Assembly: GCF_036287235.1 (NCBI RefSeq)
Contig: NZ_CP142850.1
Coordinates: 212,001 to 276,000 of the forward strand
Direction of reading: 5' to 3'
DNA length: 64,000 nucleotides
Source: Exiguobacterium sp. 9-2
GTDB lineage: Bacteria; Bacillota; Bacilli; Exiguobacteriales; Exiguobacteriaceae
Part shown: one piece after another, positions 56,813 through 64,000 of the stretch
Layout: every line of letters starts with the position of its first letter
Numbering within the stretch: the stretch's first letter is position 1
Program-made: the position numbers and the translations under genes
Notes under the pieces: generated by a model
The model's input: only the letters and a program-made list of their open reading frames with translations
Databases searched by the model: none
Told to the model about the DNA's origin: nothing

Positions 56813-58111
56813 GTGTGTTTCTGAAGCTGCGACAAGATCCGTCGTCAGTGTCGTCAAGCCTTGCGTCGTTTTACTGAGACCTTGGATCGTCTCGACGATT
56901 TGTCCAAGGTTTTCTTTATTACGACCAAACAACGTCAGTGAGTTTTCCATTTCACTCTTAACGGTTTGGATTCCTTGTTTGACTTGTTGTAATTCTTGCT
57001 GAGATGCAGTGTTGGCGCGTGTGATGTCTTCCATCTGAGAAACCAGTTGTGTAATGTTGCCATTGTTCTTTTGAATCAGACCATTGATGCTGCTACTTAA
57101 TGACTTGGCATTTTCAGCAAGGTTCCGGACTTCCGTCGCTACGACAGCGAATCCTTTACCGTGTTCACCGGCGCGGGCTGCTTCAATCGAAGCATTTAAC
57201 GCGAGTAAGTTCGTTTGATTGGCGATCGCTTCGATGCTTTGTGTCATCTGGACGATCTCATCCGACGTCGTTTTCAATTCGTGGATGCTTTCAAGCGAAG
57301 TACCAACTTGTTGTGTTGATTGAGCGAATTGTTGCTCCATCTGTTGCATCTGTCGTTCGTTAGCAATCGTCATTTGGACGAGTTGCTGGCTCGTCTGCTC
57401 CGTCTGATCTGTTTCTGCCAACACTTGTGAAGCACGTCGGCTCGTTTCGATGATGGCATGATCCGTATGTTCGACGGAGCTTGCGACTTCTTGACTGACA
57501 CGAACGACGTCTGTCAGCAGTTGACGGCGCGACTCGTTCGCTGCCGTTACTTCATGAAGACGAGAATCGACGTACTGACTCGTTACGATTTGAGCATCTA
57601 AGTTCATCGCGTGAGTCAATGCAAGCACGGCTGTTGTCAGTTGCGCTGGGTCATGCTGATAATGTTCGACGATTTTAGGAATCAACAACGTCTGAAACGC
57701 AGCATATGAAGCGATGAACCAAGTGACGGGAACGAAGTTGTGTTTATGCGTCTGTCCCATCCGTGTCCGCATCGCAAGGAAGGATTCATCCATGTTTCCT
57801 GTCAGAAGACTCGTGAAGTAGTCCGCAAAGACTTTTTTCAATCGTTCGCGTGTCGATGATTGTTTCGCGATCGTTGCCATCTCTGGATTCAATAATAGAT
57901 GGTCAAGCACTTGCTCGAGGACCTCATCTAAGATGCCTTGAACGACAGGTGCCATCGATTTAAGTGTCTGTAGCTGTTCTTCTGTATACCCCATGTATAC
58001 GAGACGAGATGTAAGATCAGGATCTGCCGTCTTCGTGATGAGATGAGAATCAGGAAAGCCGATTGTAGCTTGATAAACCGAAGTAGTCTTACTTTTAAAA
58101 GGATTGCGCAC
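56810..58111 (-). CDS. hemAT: Heme-based aerotaxis transducer (globin-coupled chemoreceptor)
   Basis: Soluble oxygen sensor of 433 residues, one longer than Bacillus HemAT. A globin-coupled sensor domain occupies about 20-180 and the proximal heme His is probably H122 in [16 protein letters not shown]. The C-terminal MCP signalling domain has [41 protein letters not shown]. There is no membrane segment or HAMP domain. The start is GTG, supported by TTGGAGGCAACTAC; no ATG fits. A SigD-like -10 (ACCGATAA on the minus strand, 58159-58166) lies about 50 bases upstream, but the -35 is poor. Confidence 0.9.
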   Translation of the reverse strand: MRNPFKSKTTSVYQATIGFPDSHLITKTADPDLTSRLVYMGYTEEQLQTLKSMAPVVQGILDEVLEQVLDHLLLNPEMATIAKQSSTRERLKKVFADYFTSLLTGNMDESFLAMRTRMGQTHKHNFVPVTWFIASYAAFQTLLIPKIVEHYQHDPAQLTTAVLALTHAMNLDAQIVTSQYVDSRLHEVTAANESRRQLLTDVVRVSQEVASSVEHTDHAIIETSRRASQVLAETDQTEQTSQQLVQMTIANERQMQQMEQQFAQSTQQVGTSLESIHELKTTSDEIVQMTQSIEAIANQTNLLALNASIEAARAGEHGKGFAVVATEVRNLAENAKSLSSSINGLIQKNNGNITQLVSQMEDITRANTASQQELQQVKQGIQTVKSEMENSLTLFGRNKENLGQIVETIQGLSKTTQGLTTLTTDLVAASETH

Positions 58112-58233
58112 GTAGTTGCCTCCAATACTCAAGATGTGAATAAAATGATGTCTGTTTCTTATCGGTTCATCTTGACGAAGCGATACTGGTTTTCGAAAAA
58201 AAGACGAGAATATTGAAAAACATTGACCGGAAA

Positions 58234-58261
58234 CAAAAAAACTCATGGCAAGTGCCATGAG
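58234..58261 (-). terminator. Rho-independent terminator of the 74-residue protein gene
   Basis: CTCATGGC, loop, GCCATGAG (58242-58261) with a T run on the minus strand; 20 bases after the stop of the small gene. Confidence 0.82.
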
Positions 58262-58281
58262 GAGAATGAAAAAAGACAGGA

Positions 58282-58506
58282 TTAGACAGGTTGATCTTCC
58301 TGGAATGCTTTTTTGGCGTCCACGATCGAGCGCATTCGTTGAACGCAGGTCTGAACGAATTGAATATCGATGGAGGTGAAACGGGTGACAGGTCCACGAG
58401 CTGACTCGGCACTGAATGTGAAGGTTCCGAGATTCCAAAGTTCGATTTTGAATCGTTTTCCTTTGTTGTCGTCGAAGTGTTCTACGAATTCGATTTGCGG
58501 TACCAT
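58282..58506 (-). CDS. Hypothetical 74-residue protein
   Basis: Family not recognised. The protein is soluble and mixed in charge; it starts [35 protein letters not shown], which looks like a beta-rich fold, and ends in a helix ([21 protein letters not shown]). The start is strongly supported by TAAGGAGGGG eight bases upstream, and a terminator follows, so the gene is real and monocistronic. It lies between hemAT and the copper operon without a clear link to either. Confidence 0.72.
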   Translation of the reverse strand: MVPQIEFVEHFDDNKGKRFKIELWNLGTFTFSAESARGPVTRFTSIDIQFVQTCVQRMRSIVDAKKAFQEDQPV

Positions 58507-58542
58507 ACGAACCCCTCCTTACTCCGTATATTCCCGCTTTTC

Positions 58543-58583
58543 AAAAAATAAAAAAGCCAAACTGCGTGTTAGAAGCAGTTTGG
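58543..58583 (-). terminator. Rho-independent terminator of the copper operon
   Basis: GCCAAACTGC and GCAGTTTGGC around GTGTTAGAA... with a long T run on the minus strand. Confidence 0.9.
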
Positions 58584-58592
58584 CATGGATGT

Positions 58593-58799
58593 TTAAGCAG
58601 TCGGCACATCATAGCCGATCTCTTCGATTGCATCGACGAGGCGCTCACGAGGAACGTCTTCATGCTGTACCGTCACTTGGTTTTGTTCCAGTGAGACAGT
58701 AGCATGTTGTACACCTTCAACTTCAGATAAAGCTGATTCGACACTCGCTTTACAGTGATTGCATGTCATACCGATAACAGATAACGTTGTTTCTTTCAT
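58593..58799 (-). CDS. copZ: Copper chaperone CopZ
   Basis: Cytosolic Cu(I) carrier of 68 residues that delivers copper to CopA. One HMA domain with the metal loop GMTCNHCKASVESAL (Cys13, Cys16). The ferredoxin-like fold is complete to IGYDVPTA. It overlaps the end of copA by four bases and is the last gene of csoR-copA-copZ, before a strong terminator. AAGGAGGAAC precedes its start inside copA. Confidence 0.95.
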   Translation of the reverse strand: MKETTLSVIGMTCNHCKASVESALSEVEGVQHATVSLEQNQVTVQHEDVPRERLVDAIEEIGYDVPTA

Positions 58800-60925
58800 G
58801 ATGAAGTTCCTCCTTCAGATAGTGGGGTACGTTTTAATCGTAACGCATTCGTCACGACAGAGACAGAACTGAATGCCATGGCGGCGCCCGCAAGCCATGG
58901 AGCAAGCAGACCAAGAAAAGCAACAGGGATGCCGATCGTATTGTAGCCGAGTGCGAAAACGAGATTTTGACGAATGTTTTTCATTGTCTGCTCACTTAGT
59001 TCGATCGCAAGTAAAACTTGTTTTAAATCGTGTCCAAGCAACGTCACGTCGGCTGCTTCGAGGGCGACATCCGTGCCGCTGCCGAGCGCGATGCCGACGT
59101 CCGCCGTTACAAGAGCGGGAGCATCATTGATACCGTCTCCGACCATCGCGACACGTTTCGTTTGTTGAAGTGACTGAATGACATCTGCCTTTTCAACAGG
59201 TAAGACGTCAGCAAAGACGAACGCTCGATCGAGTCCGAGTTCTTCCGCTAGATGATCAGCAACTTCACGACGATCACCGGTCAAGAGATACACGTCCTTA
59301 GTCTCTCGCAACCGCTGGATTGTTTCTTTCGCTGAATCTTTTAACGCGTCACGGATGGCATATCCGGCAGCGACTTCTCCATCGACGGCGACATACACGA
59401 GTGTCGCTCCGAGTGACGTCCAGTCAGGAAGGGCGATGTTTCGTTCCTGGATCATTCGCGCTGAACCAACGATCAAATCATGTCCCATGATTTGTCCCGT
59501 GATCCCACGTCCTGATTCGACATGGAACTGTTCGATATCAAACACGACATCCCGCTCTGCTGTGATGGCACGGGCAAGAGGATGTTCGGATTGACGTTCG
59601 AGCGCGGCAGCGAAATCGAGAGCTGTCTCCGTGCCAAACGTCTCGACGACGACAGGGCGACCGACTGTCAATGTTCCAGTCTTATCAAAGACGACAGCAT
59701 CGACATGTTGGAGGTTCTCCAGTTGAGCACCGCCTTTAAAGAGAATCCCTCGTTCCGCTCCTTTTCCGGTTCCGACCATGATTGAAGTTGGTGTCGCAAG
59801 CCCGAGTGCACACGGACAGGCGATAACGAGAACCGCGATGGCAGGACGAATCGCTTCTGCAAAGGAACCGGTGAACATCCACCAAGCGGCTAACGTCAGA
59901 AGCGCAATGGCAACGACGATCGGTACGAACACACCAGAAATCCGATCGGCTTGGCGCTGAATCGGCGCTTTTTCGGTCTGCGCTTGCTCGACGACGCGAA
60001 TGATTTGTGCGAGAACCGTTGCTTGCCCGATCTTTGTCGCCTCGATTTGTAAGGAACCGTTCGTATTCAGAGTACCACCAATGACGGATGCGCCAACAGT
60101 CTTATGAACAGGAACGGATTCACCGGTCAACATCGACTCATCGAGATACGCATCACCTGCACGAACAATACCGTCTGTCGGAATTTTATTTCCGGGTTTT
60201 ACGAGCAACACCATCCCGGCTTGGATCGCCTCAATTGAAACGATCCGTTCCTGCCCATCTTCCAAAACGATGGCTTCTTTCGCTTGTAAGGAAAGCAGAC
60301 TTTTAATCGCTCCTGTCGTCTGTTGTTTCGCACGGTCTTCGAGAACCTTCCCAAGCAAGACGAGTGTAATCAGAATCGCACTTGTCTCAAAGTAGAGGTG
60401 TGGCATATCAGAGACGAACAGCATTTCAGCAACGGAATAGAAGTAGGCTGCCGATGTCCCGAGCGCGACAAGGACATCCATGTTAGCACTCCCGCTCCGT
60501 AAGCTTTTATAAGCCCCGCTATAAAAGGGCGCACCGATGATGAATTGAACCGGTGTCGCTAAAGCAAATTGTAGCCACGGATTCATCAAAAATGGAAGAT
60601 GGAATGGACTATTCGGAATATGTGTCAGCATGCTCGCGAGCAAAGGGAGCGAAAGAACGGCTGCGATGACGAAGCGATACAGCATCCGACGATTCGATTT
60701 TGTTGCGTGTGGTGCTTGTTTGACCGTGGCCTCGTAGCCGATTTTGCGAATTTTTTCGATAATCGCTTGATCATCATAGGCATCAGAAATCGAGACACGA
60801 GCCGTCTCGAGTGGTAAGTTGACCGTTGCTTCGACGCCGTCCATCCGGTTTAGGACTTTTTCAATCCGAGCGGAACAGGCGGCACATGTCATCCCTTCAA
60901 TATCAAACTCAATCGTTTTTGACAT
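58796..60925 (-). CDS. copA: Copper-exporting P1B-type ATPase
   Basis: ATP-driven Cu(I) exporter of 709 residues. A single N-terminal HMA domain (GMTCAACSARIEK, about 12-24) is followed by eight membrane segments with the CPC translocation site in VIACPCALGLATP, the phosphorylated Asp in VFDKTGTLT, the SEHPLARAI histidine motif and VAMVGDGINDAPAL. Bacillus CopA has two HMA domains, so this is the short form. AAGGAGG precedes the start. csoR lies 13 bases upstream and copZ overlaps downstream. Confidence 0.96.
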   Translation of the reverse strand: MSKTIEFDIEGMTCAACSARIEKVLNRMDGVEATVNLPLETARVSISDAYDDQAIIEKIRKIGYEATVKQAPHATKSNRRMLYRFVIAAVLSLPLLASMLTHIPNSPFHLPFLMNPWLQFALATPVQFIIGAPFYSGAYKSLRSGSANMDVLVALGTSAAYFYSVAEMLFVSDMPHLYFETSAILITLVLLGKVLEDRAKQQTTGAIKSLLSLQAKEAIVLEDGQERIVSIEAIQAGMVLLVKPGNKIPTDGIVRAGDAYLDESMLTGESVPVHKTVGASVIGGTLNTNGSLQIEATKIGQATVLAQIIRVVEQAQTEKAPIQRQADRISGVFVPIVVAIALLTLAAWWMFTGSFAEAIRPAIAVLVIACPCALGLATPTSIMVGTGKGAERGILFKGGAQLENLQHVDAVVFDKTGTLTVGRPVVVETFGTETALDFAAALERQSEHPLARAITAERDVVFDIEQFHVESGRGITGQIMGHDLIVGSARMIQERNIALPDWTSLGATLVYVAVDGEVAAGYAIRDALKDSAKETIQRLRETKDVYLLTGDRREVADHLAEELGLDRAFVFADVLPVEKADVIQSLQQTKRVAMVGDGINDAPALVTADVGIALGSGTDVALEAADVTLLGHDLKQVLLAIELSEQTMKNIRQNLVFALGYNTIGIPVAFLGLLAPWLAGAAMAFSSVSVVTNALRLKRTPLSEGGTSS

Positions 60926-60938
60926 CAGAAAACCCTCC

Positions 60939-61235
60939 TTACTTTTTCAGACGGGCAATGACTGCCATCAACTCATCGACGTAAGCGTCCGTACTGTCTT
61001 GACGAGTCGCGACCTCATGCATGCACATTTTGACGTGGCGTTCGATGATTTGTAGTTCGACCTGTCGAAGTGCTGCTTGAATCGATGCGGTTTGCGTCAA
61101 AATGTCGATACAATACCGGTCTTCAGAAACCATGTTGGCAATCCCGCGGACTTGTCCTTCGATACGCTTTAATCGTTTCATTAAAGCGTCTTGTTCTTCA
61201 TGTGTTCGTGGGACGACAGGGTGATCGTGTGCCAT
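60939..61235 (-). CDS. csoR: Copper-sensing transcriptional repressor CsoR
   Basis: Helical DNA-binding repressor of 98 residues that leaves its operator on binding Cu(I). The metal ligands are in place: Cys42 (RYCID), His67 and Cys71 (RHVKMCMHE), the CHC set that marks copper-sensing members as opposed to nickel or formaldehyde sensors. AAAGGAGGCACGACT precedes the start. It is the first gene of the copper operon and a matching operator lies about 50 bases upstream, so it is autoregulated by inference. Confidence 0.94.
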   Translation of the reverse strand: MAHDHPVVPRTHEEQDALMKRLKRIEGQVRGIANMVSEDRYCIDILTQTASIQAALRQVELQIIERHVKMCMHEVATRQDSTDAYVDELMAVIARLKK

Positions 61236-61284
61236 AGTCGTGCCTCCTTTAGTAATCTTGTTGTTATCTTCACTCTAACATATA

Positions 61285-61299
61285 GGTATGGGGGGTACC
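61285..61299 (-). promoter_or_regulatory. Predicted CsoR operator
   Basis: On the minus strand GGTACCCCCCATACC, an interrupted palindrome GGTA...TACC with a C run in the centre, like known CsoR sites with GTACC and a G or C tract. It is 50 bases before csoR. Confidence 0.7.
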
Positions 61300-61315
61300 A
61301 GTATATAGCTCAAAC

Positions 61316-61349
61316 AATAAAAAAAGCAGTCGCGAGAGACGACTGCTTT
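61316..61349 (-). terminator. Rho-independent terminator of the DHA2 exporter gene
   Basis: AGCAGTCG, loop CGAGAGA, CGACTGCT (61325-61347) with a T run on the minus strand. Confidence 0.9.
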
Positions 61350-61354
61350 TGCAC

Positions 61355-62890
61355 TTATTGATTGGAGACTTGCGGTTTGACGATCGTTTCGTTCAATGAG
61401 CGTTGATCGCTAATGATGTCTTCAGCTTGTGTCGCCCGTTTAATGAAGAAGGCGAGGACGAATGCTAGACCAGCAATGAACGTCGAGATGAAGAACGCAT
61501 AGTTGATTCCGTCAAGCGTCGCTTGCATCGTAATCTGCTGTTTCAAAGCAGCAGCTGCTTCAGCTGTCGGTTGACTTGCCATGTTCTTCGCCGCTTCGGT
61601 CGCGAGCTCTGTGCCACGAGTCTTCGCATGCGTTGACATGATCGTTACGAGCAACGCCGTTCCGATTGCACCAGATACTTGTTGCAACGTATTGTTCATC
61701 GCTGTGCCGTGTGGATAGTAGCGTGTTGGTAACTGATTCAAACCGTTCGTTGAGACCGGCATCATGACCATTGACATCCCGAACATCCGTAACGAATACA
61801 GGATGATCAGATGCGTATACGTCGTATCCATCTCAAGTTGACTGAAGTAATAACTCGTGACGACTGTGATGAATAAACCAGTCAATGCAAGAGGACGACC
61901 ACCGATCTTATCAAACAGCTTCCCGTTGATCGGTGACATGACGGCCATTAAGATGGCACCCGGTAACAGCATGAGACCCGCATCAAGTGGTGAAATACCG
62001 CGAATCGTCTGGACATAGATCGGAAGCAATAACATGCCCGAGAACATCGCCATCGTGACGACCATCGAGATCGCAGAAGACAAGGCGAACATCGGGTAAC
62101 GATAAATCTTGAAGTTGAGCATCGGACGTTCCATATGCAGCTGACGATAAATGAATGTCACGAGTGCGATGACCCCGACGATCAGTGCTCCATAGACGTG
62201 GAAACTATCCCAACCTTTAGAGCCGGCAGAACTGAATCCGTACAATAAGCCACCGAAACCAAGTGACGAAAGTGCAACGGAAGCCAGATCGATCCGAGCG
62301 GCAGACCGTTCCTTGACGTCACGAAGTAAGAAGAAACCAGCGACGAGAACGATTAAGGCGATTGGTGTGATGAAGTGGAACAGCATCCGCCAATCGTAGT
62401 GCTCAATGATCCAACCGGATAACGTTGGTCCGATCGCTGGAGCCCCCATCATAATCAATCCGAAGAAGCCCATCGCAGTCCCGCGTTTTTCAATCGGGAA
62501 ACTGACGAGCATGACGTTCATCAGTAGCGGCATCATGATGGCAGAACCCGACGCTTGAATCATCCGTCCTGCGAGCAACACAGGGAAGACGTCTGCGAAT
62601 CCGGCAAGAATCGTTCCGGTCGAGAAGAGGGTCATCGCAAGTAAGAACAAGCGACGAACCGAATACTTTTGAATCAAGAAAGCAGATGTCGGAATTAAGA
62701 CACCATTGACGAGCATGAAACCAGTCGACAGCCATTGAGCAGTAGCTGGTTCGATCGCTAGATCCTTCATGATTGAAGGAAGGGCGATGTTGAGCAAGGT
62801 ATTATTTAAGAAAGCGATGAATGCCCCGATCATCAAAACGGCGAGGATGCCGTAAGGAGCTCGAGCTGTGTGAGTTGCACTTTGTTGCAT
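61355..62890 (-). CDS. DHA2 family drug efflux MFS transporter (EmrB/QacA type)
   Basis: Drug/proton antiporter of 511 residues with fourteen segments. The N-terminus GAFIAFLNNTLLNIALPSIMKDL contains the LNxTxxNIALP motif of the DHA2 group, and GRMIQASGSAIMMPLLMNVML and APAIGPTLSGWIIEHYDWRMLF (motif C, GPxxxG) follow. An Ala/Gln-rich loop (about 400-440) precedes the last two segments. TAGGAGGATATTC supports the start. An inverted repeat lies 27-57 bases upstream, so repression by an unlinked or nearby TetR-like regulator is possible. Confidence 0.91.
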   Translation of the reverse strand: MQQSATHTARAPYGILAVLMIGAFIAFLNNTLLNIALPSIMKDLAIEPATAQWLSTGFMLVNGVLIPTSAFLIQKYSVRRLFLLAMTLFSTGTILAGFADVFPVLLAGRMIQASGSAIMMPLLMNVMLVSFPIEKRGTAMGFFGLIMMGAPAIGPTLSGWIIEHYDWRMLFHFITPIALIVLVAGFFLLRDVKERSAARIDLASVALSSLGFGGLLYGFSSAGSKGWDSFHVYGALIVGVIALVTFIYRQLHMERPMLNFKIYRYPMFALSSAISMVVTMAMFSGMLLLPIYVQTIRGISPLDAGLMLLPGAILMAVMSPINGKLFDKIGGRPLALTGLFITVVTSYYFSQLEMDTTYTHLIILYSLRMFGMSMVMMPVSTNGLNQLPTRYYPHGTAMNNTLQQVSGAIGTALLVTIMSTHAKTRGTELATEAAKNMASQPTAEAAAALKQQITMQATLDGINYAFFISTFIAGLAFVLAFFIKRATQAEDIISDQRSLNETIVKPQVSNQ

Positions 62891-62916
62891 GAATATCCTC
62901 CTAACTAAACTAACGG

Positions 62917-62947
62917 TACAGATTTCTATACGGTCGTTCTATCTGTA
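62917..62947 (-). promoter_or_regulatory. Inverted repeat, candidate operator of the drug exporter
   Basis: TACAGAT and ATCTGTA, seven bases each, with 17 bases between them, upstream of the exporter start. The layout suits a TetR-type operator over the promoter. No regulator gene is adjacent in the window. Confidence 0.45.
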
Positions 62948-63062
62948 GTTTATCTTAATCCGATTTAGTTCGAATTACAAATAATAATAGCTAAGAAAGA
63001 TAATTTTATTTTTTATGTAGTTTTGAAAGCGTTTTTCTAAATGAGGAAAATGATTCGTAGGA

Positions 63063-63107
63063 AATAAAAAAGCGCAATCCTTCTCGTTAGAGGAAAATTG
63101 CGCTTTG
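63063..63107 (-). terminator. Rho-independent terminator of ytxJ
   Basis: AAGCGCAAT and ATTGCGCTT with an imperfect inner stem, and a T run on the minus strand. Confidence 0.82.
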
Positions 63108-63149
63108 TCTTCAGTTTGAAACAGCCAGAAGCTTGTTTCATAGTTAGCG

Positions 63150-63476
63150 TTACTGAACGTTCGTTTCGAGTGCATCCTTTGTAATGTCGTAGTGAGATGC
63201 TGTCCAGACAGATTTGCCGTCCTGAATGAAAAGAACTTGTGGCGACTCATGTCGGACATTATAGTGTTCAGCGATGTGATTCGATAAGGTCCGAGCTTCT
63301 TGGACGAAGAGATATGCTGTCGGAACAGATGTTTCATCCGCGAACTTCGTATACTCTGAGAATCCTGCGGCACTGATCGGACACGTCGTACTGTGTTTGC
63401 AAATCACGAACGCGCTATGCTCGGACGCAAATTGATCAAAATCAGAAATAGACTGCAGTTTACGTGGTTGTGTCAT
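63150..63476 (-). CDS. ytxJ: Bacillithiol system redox-active protein YtxJ
   Basis: Thioredoxin-fold protein of 108 residues (DUF2847), thought to act as a monothiol bacilliredoxin that removes bacillithiol from proteins. The active site is HSTTCPISAAGF, with CPIS carrying one Cys, and the end SPQVLFIQDGKSVWTASHYDIT holds the cis-Pro and GK strand of the fold. Its ribosome binding site GGAGGGTGA lies within the end of the upstream acetolactate-synthase-like gene, six bases away, so the two are cotranscribed. A terminator follows. Confidence 0.92.
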   Translation of the reverse strand: MTQPRKLQSISDFDQFASEHSAFVICKHSTTCPISAAGFSEYTKFADETSVPTAYLFVQEARTLSNHIAEHYNVRHESPQVLFIQDGKSVWTASHYDITKDALETNVQ

Positions 63477-63482
63477 AATATA

Positions 63483-64000
63483 TCACCCTCCATACGTCCG
63501 GAGACGTTCACTTAACTTTAGATTTTCCCGGTAATCGACCGGACAGTCAATCAATACGGGTCCATCGCTCGCGAAAGCTTGATCAAGACAATGGGCAAGC
63601 GAACCGTGTTCACCGACGCGAAGTCCAAGCGCACCGAAAGCATGAGCCAGTTGAACGAGATCCGGATTATCAAAGGTGATGTACGATGATTTTCCATATG
63701 CTTGTTGTTGTTTCCATTCGATGAGACCATATGTCCCGTCTCGCCAAATTAATACGACGAGTGGCAGCTTCAAACGAACGGCGGTCTCGAGGTCCTGACC
63801 GTTCATAAGAAAAGCTCCGTCTCCAGCGGCGCAGACGATACGTCGGTCGGGGTAGAGAAGTTTGGCTGCGAGTGCACTCGATAAACCATAGCCCATTGAA
63901 GCAAACCCATTCGAAATGAACAATTGATCTGGATGTGTCGTTTGATAATGGCGAGCGAGCCAGACTTTATGTGCTCCGACATCCGAGAAAACCATTCCGG
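63483..64000 (-). CDS. Thiamine-diphosphate enzyme, acetolactate synthase-like (partial, 5' end outside window)
   Basis: Only the C-terminal 172 codons are present. The diphosphate-binding motif is AAGDGAFLMNGQDLETAVRLKLPLVVLIWRDGTYGLIEWKQQ, with GDG and, 26 residues on, RDG where N is more usual. The start ISNGFASMGYGLSSALAAKLLYPDRRIV and the end GPVLIDCPVDYRENLKLSERL agree best with catabolic acetolactate synthase (AlsS), which condenses two pyruvates; a related pyruvate oxidase or carboligase is possible. The true start lies beyond base 64000. ytxJ follows directly. No alsD-type gene is next to it on this side. Confidence 0.82.
   Translation of the reverse strand, partial: GMVFSDVGAHKVWLARHYQTTHPDQLFISNGFASMGYGLSSALAAKLLYPDRRIVCAAGDGAFLMNGQDLETAVRLKLPLVVLIWRDGTYGLIEWKQQQAYGKSSYITFDNPDLVQLAHAFGALGLRVGEHGSLAHCLDQAFASDGPVLIDCPVDYRENLKLSERLRTYGG

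Overview
The window is a continuous stretch of a low-to-mid GC Gram-positive chromosome. The gene set points to the Bacillales, and Exiguobacterium or a close relative fits best: coproheme-pathway HemQ, octanoyl transferase LipL, the bacillithiol-linked protein YtxJ, YwdI, YwfO, YwhD, FolE2, LytSR, T-box and purine riboswitch leaders, and AGGAGG-type ribosome binding sites. The genus is inferred from memory of gene content and was not tested by a search. I saw no tRNA, rRNA, CRISPR array, prophage or intact insertion sequence. The window opens inside glpD and closes inside a thiamine-diphosphate enzyme gene.

Layout. 1-10.7 kb: glpD (partial), a Gfo/Idh/MocA oxidoreductase, ywdI, a short-chain dehydrogenase with a degenerate active site, a nuclease lipoprotein, a cation exporter, the glucose pair glcU-gdh, an ABC1/UbiB-type kinase, two small membrane proteins, an unlisted 49-residue protein and hemQ. 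11-20.3 kb: pta, the guanine-riboswitch operon xpt-pbuX, an amino acid permease whose promoter is overlapped by a consensus CcpA site, and a beta-glucoside operon (antiterminator, PTS IIBCA, 6-phospho-beta-glucosidase) with two RNA antiterminator/terminator elements. 20.5-29.1 kb: rhodanese, chemoreceptor, the DUF2157/GDYXXLXY pair, and a T-box operon joining a SAM hydroxide adenosyltransferase to a complete ECF transporter. 29.2-34.6 kb: cstA, lytSR and folE2. 34.9-41.8 kb: two TerC paralogues, a tandem-HD protein, an MFS exporter and a flotillin operon with a SigW-like promoter. 41.8-51.8 kb: degV, lipL, ywfO, a phosphotransferase-like protein, nupC, small oxidoreductases, ywhD, a phosphoesterase and a BCCT transporter. 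52.2-64 kb: a nitroreductase, speE-speB, a decayed LysE-type gene, a DUF4397 surface protein with its own class F sortase, hemAT, the copper operon csoR-copA-copZ, a DHA2 drug exporter, ytxJ and the truncated acetolactate-synthase-like gene.

How the genes work together. Carbon control is the strongest theme: CcpA-type cre sites lie at the amino acid permease, the bgl operon, cstA and lytS, and cstA next to lytSR resembles a pyruvate sensing and uptake module. Several RNA switches control transport or salvage: guanine riboswitch (xanthine salvage), T-box whose specifier reads as the methionine codon ATG (SAM cleavage plus ECF uptake), and two antiterminator elements (beta-glucosides). Alternative sigma factor signals fit the genes they precede: SigB-like at glcU-gdh, SigD-like at the chemoreceptor and SigW-like at the flotillin operon. 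All regulatory calls rest on pattern matching by eye.

The best candidates for something little described are the T-box/SAM-hydrolase/ECF operon, the DUF4397-sortase F pair, the tandem-HD fusion and the small partner proteins of the flotillin operon.
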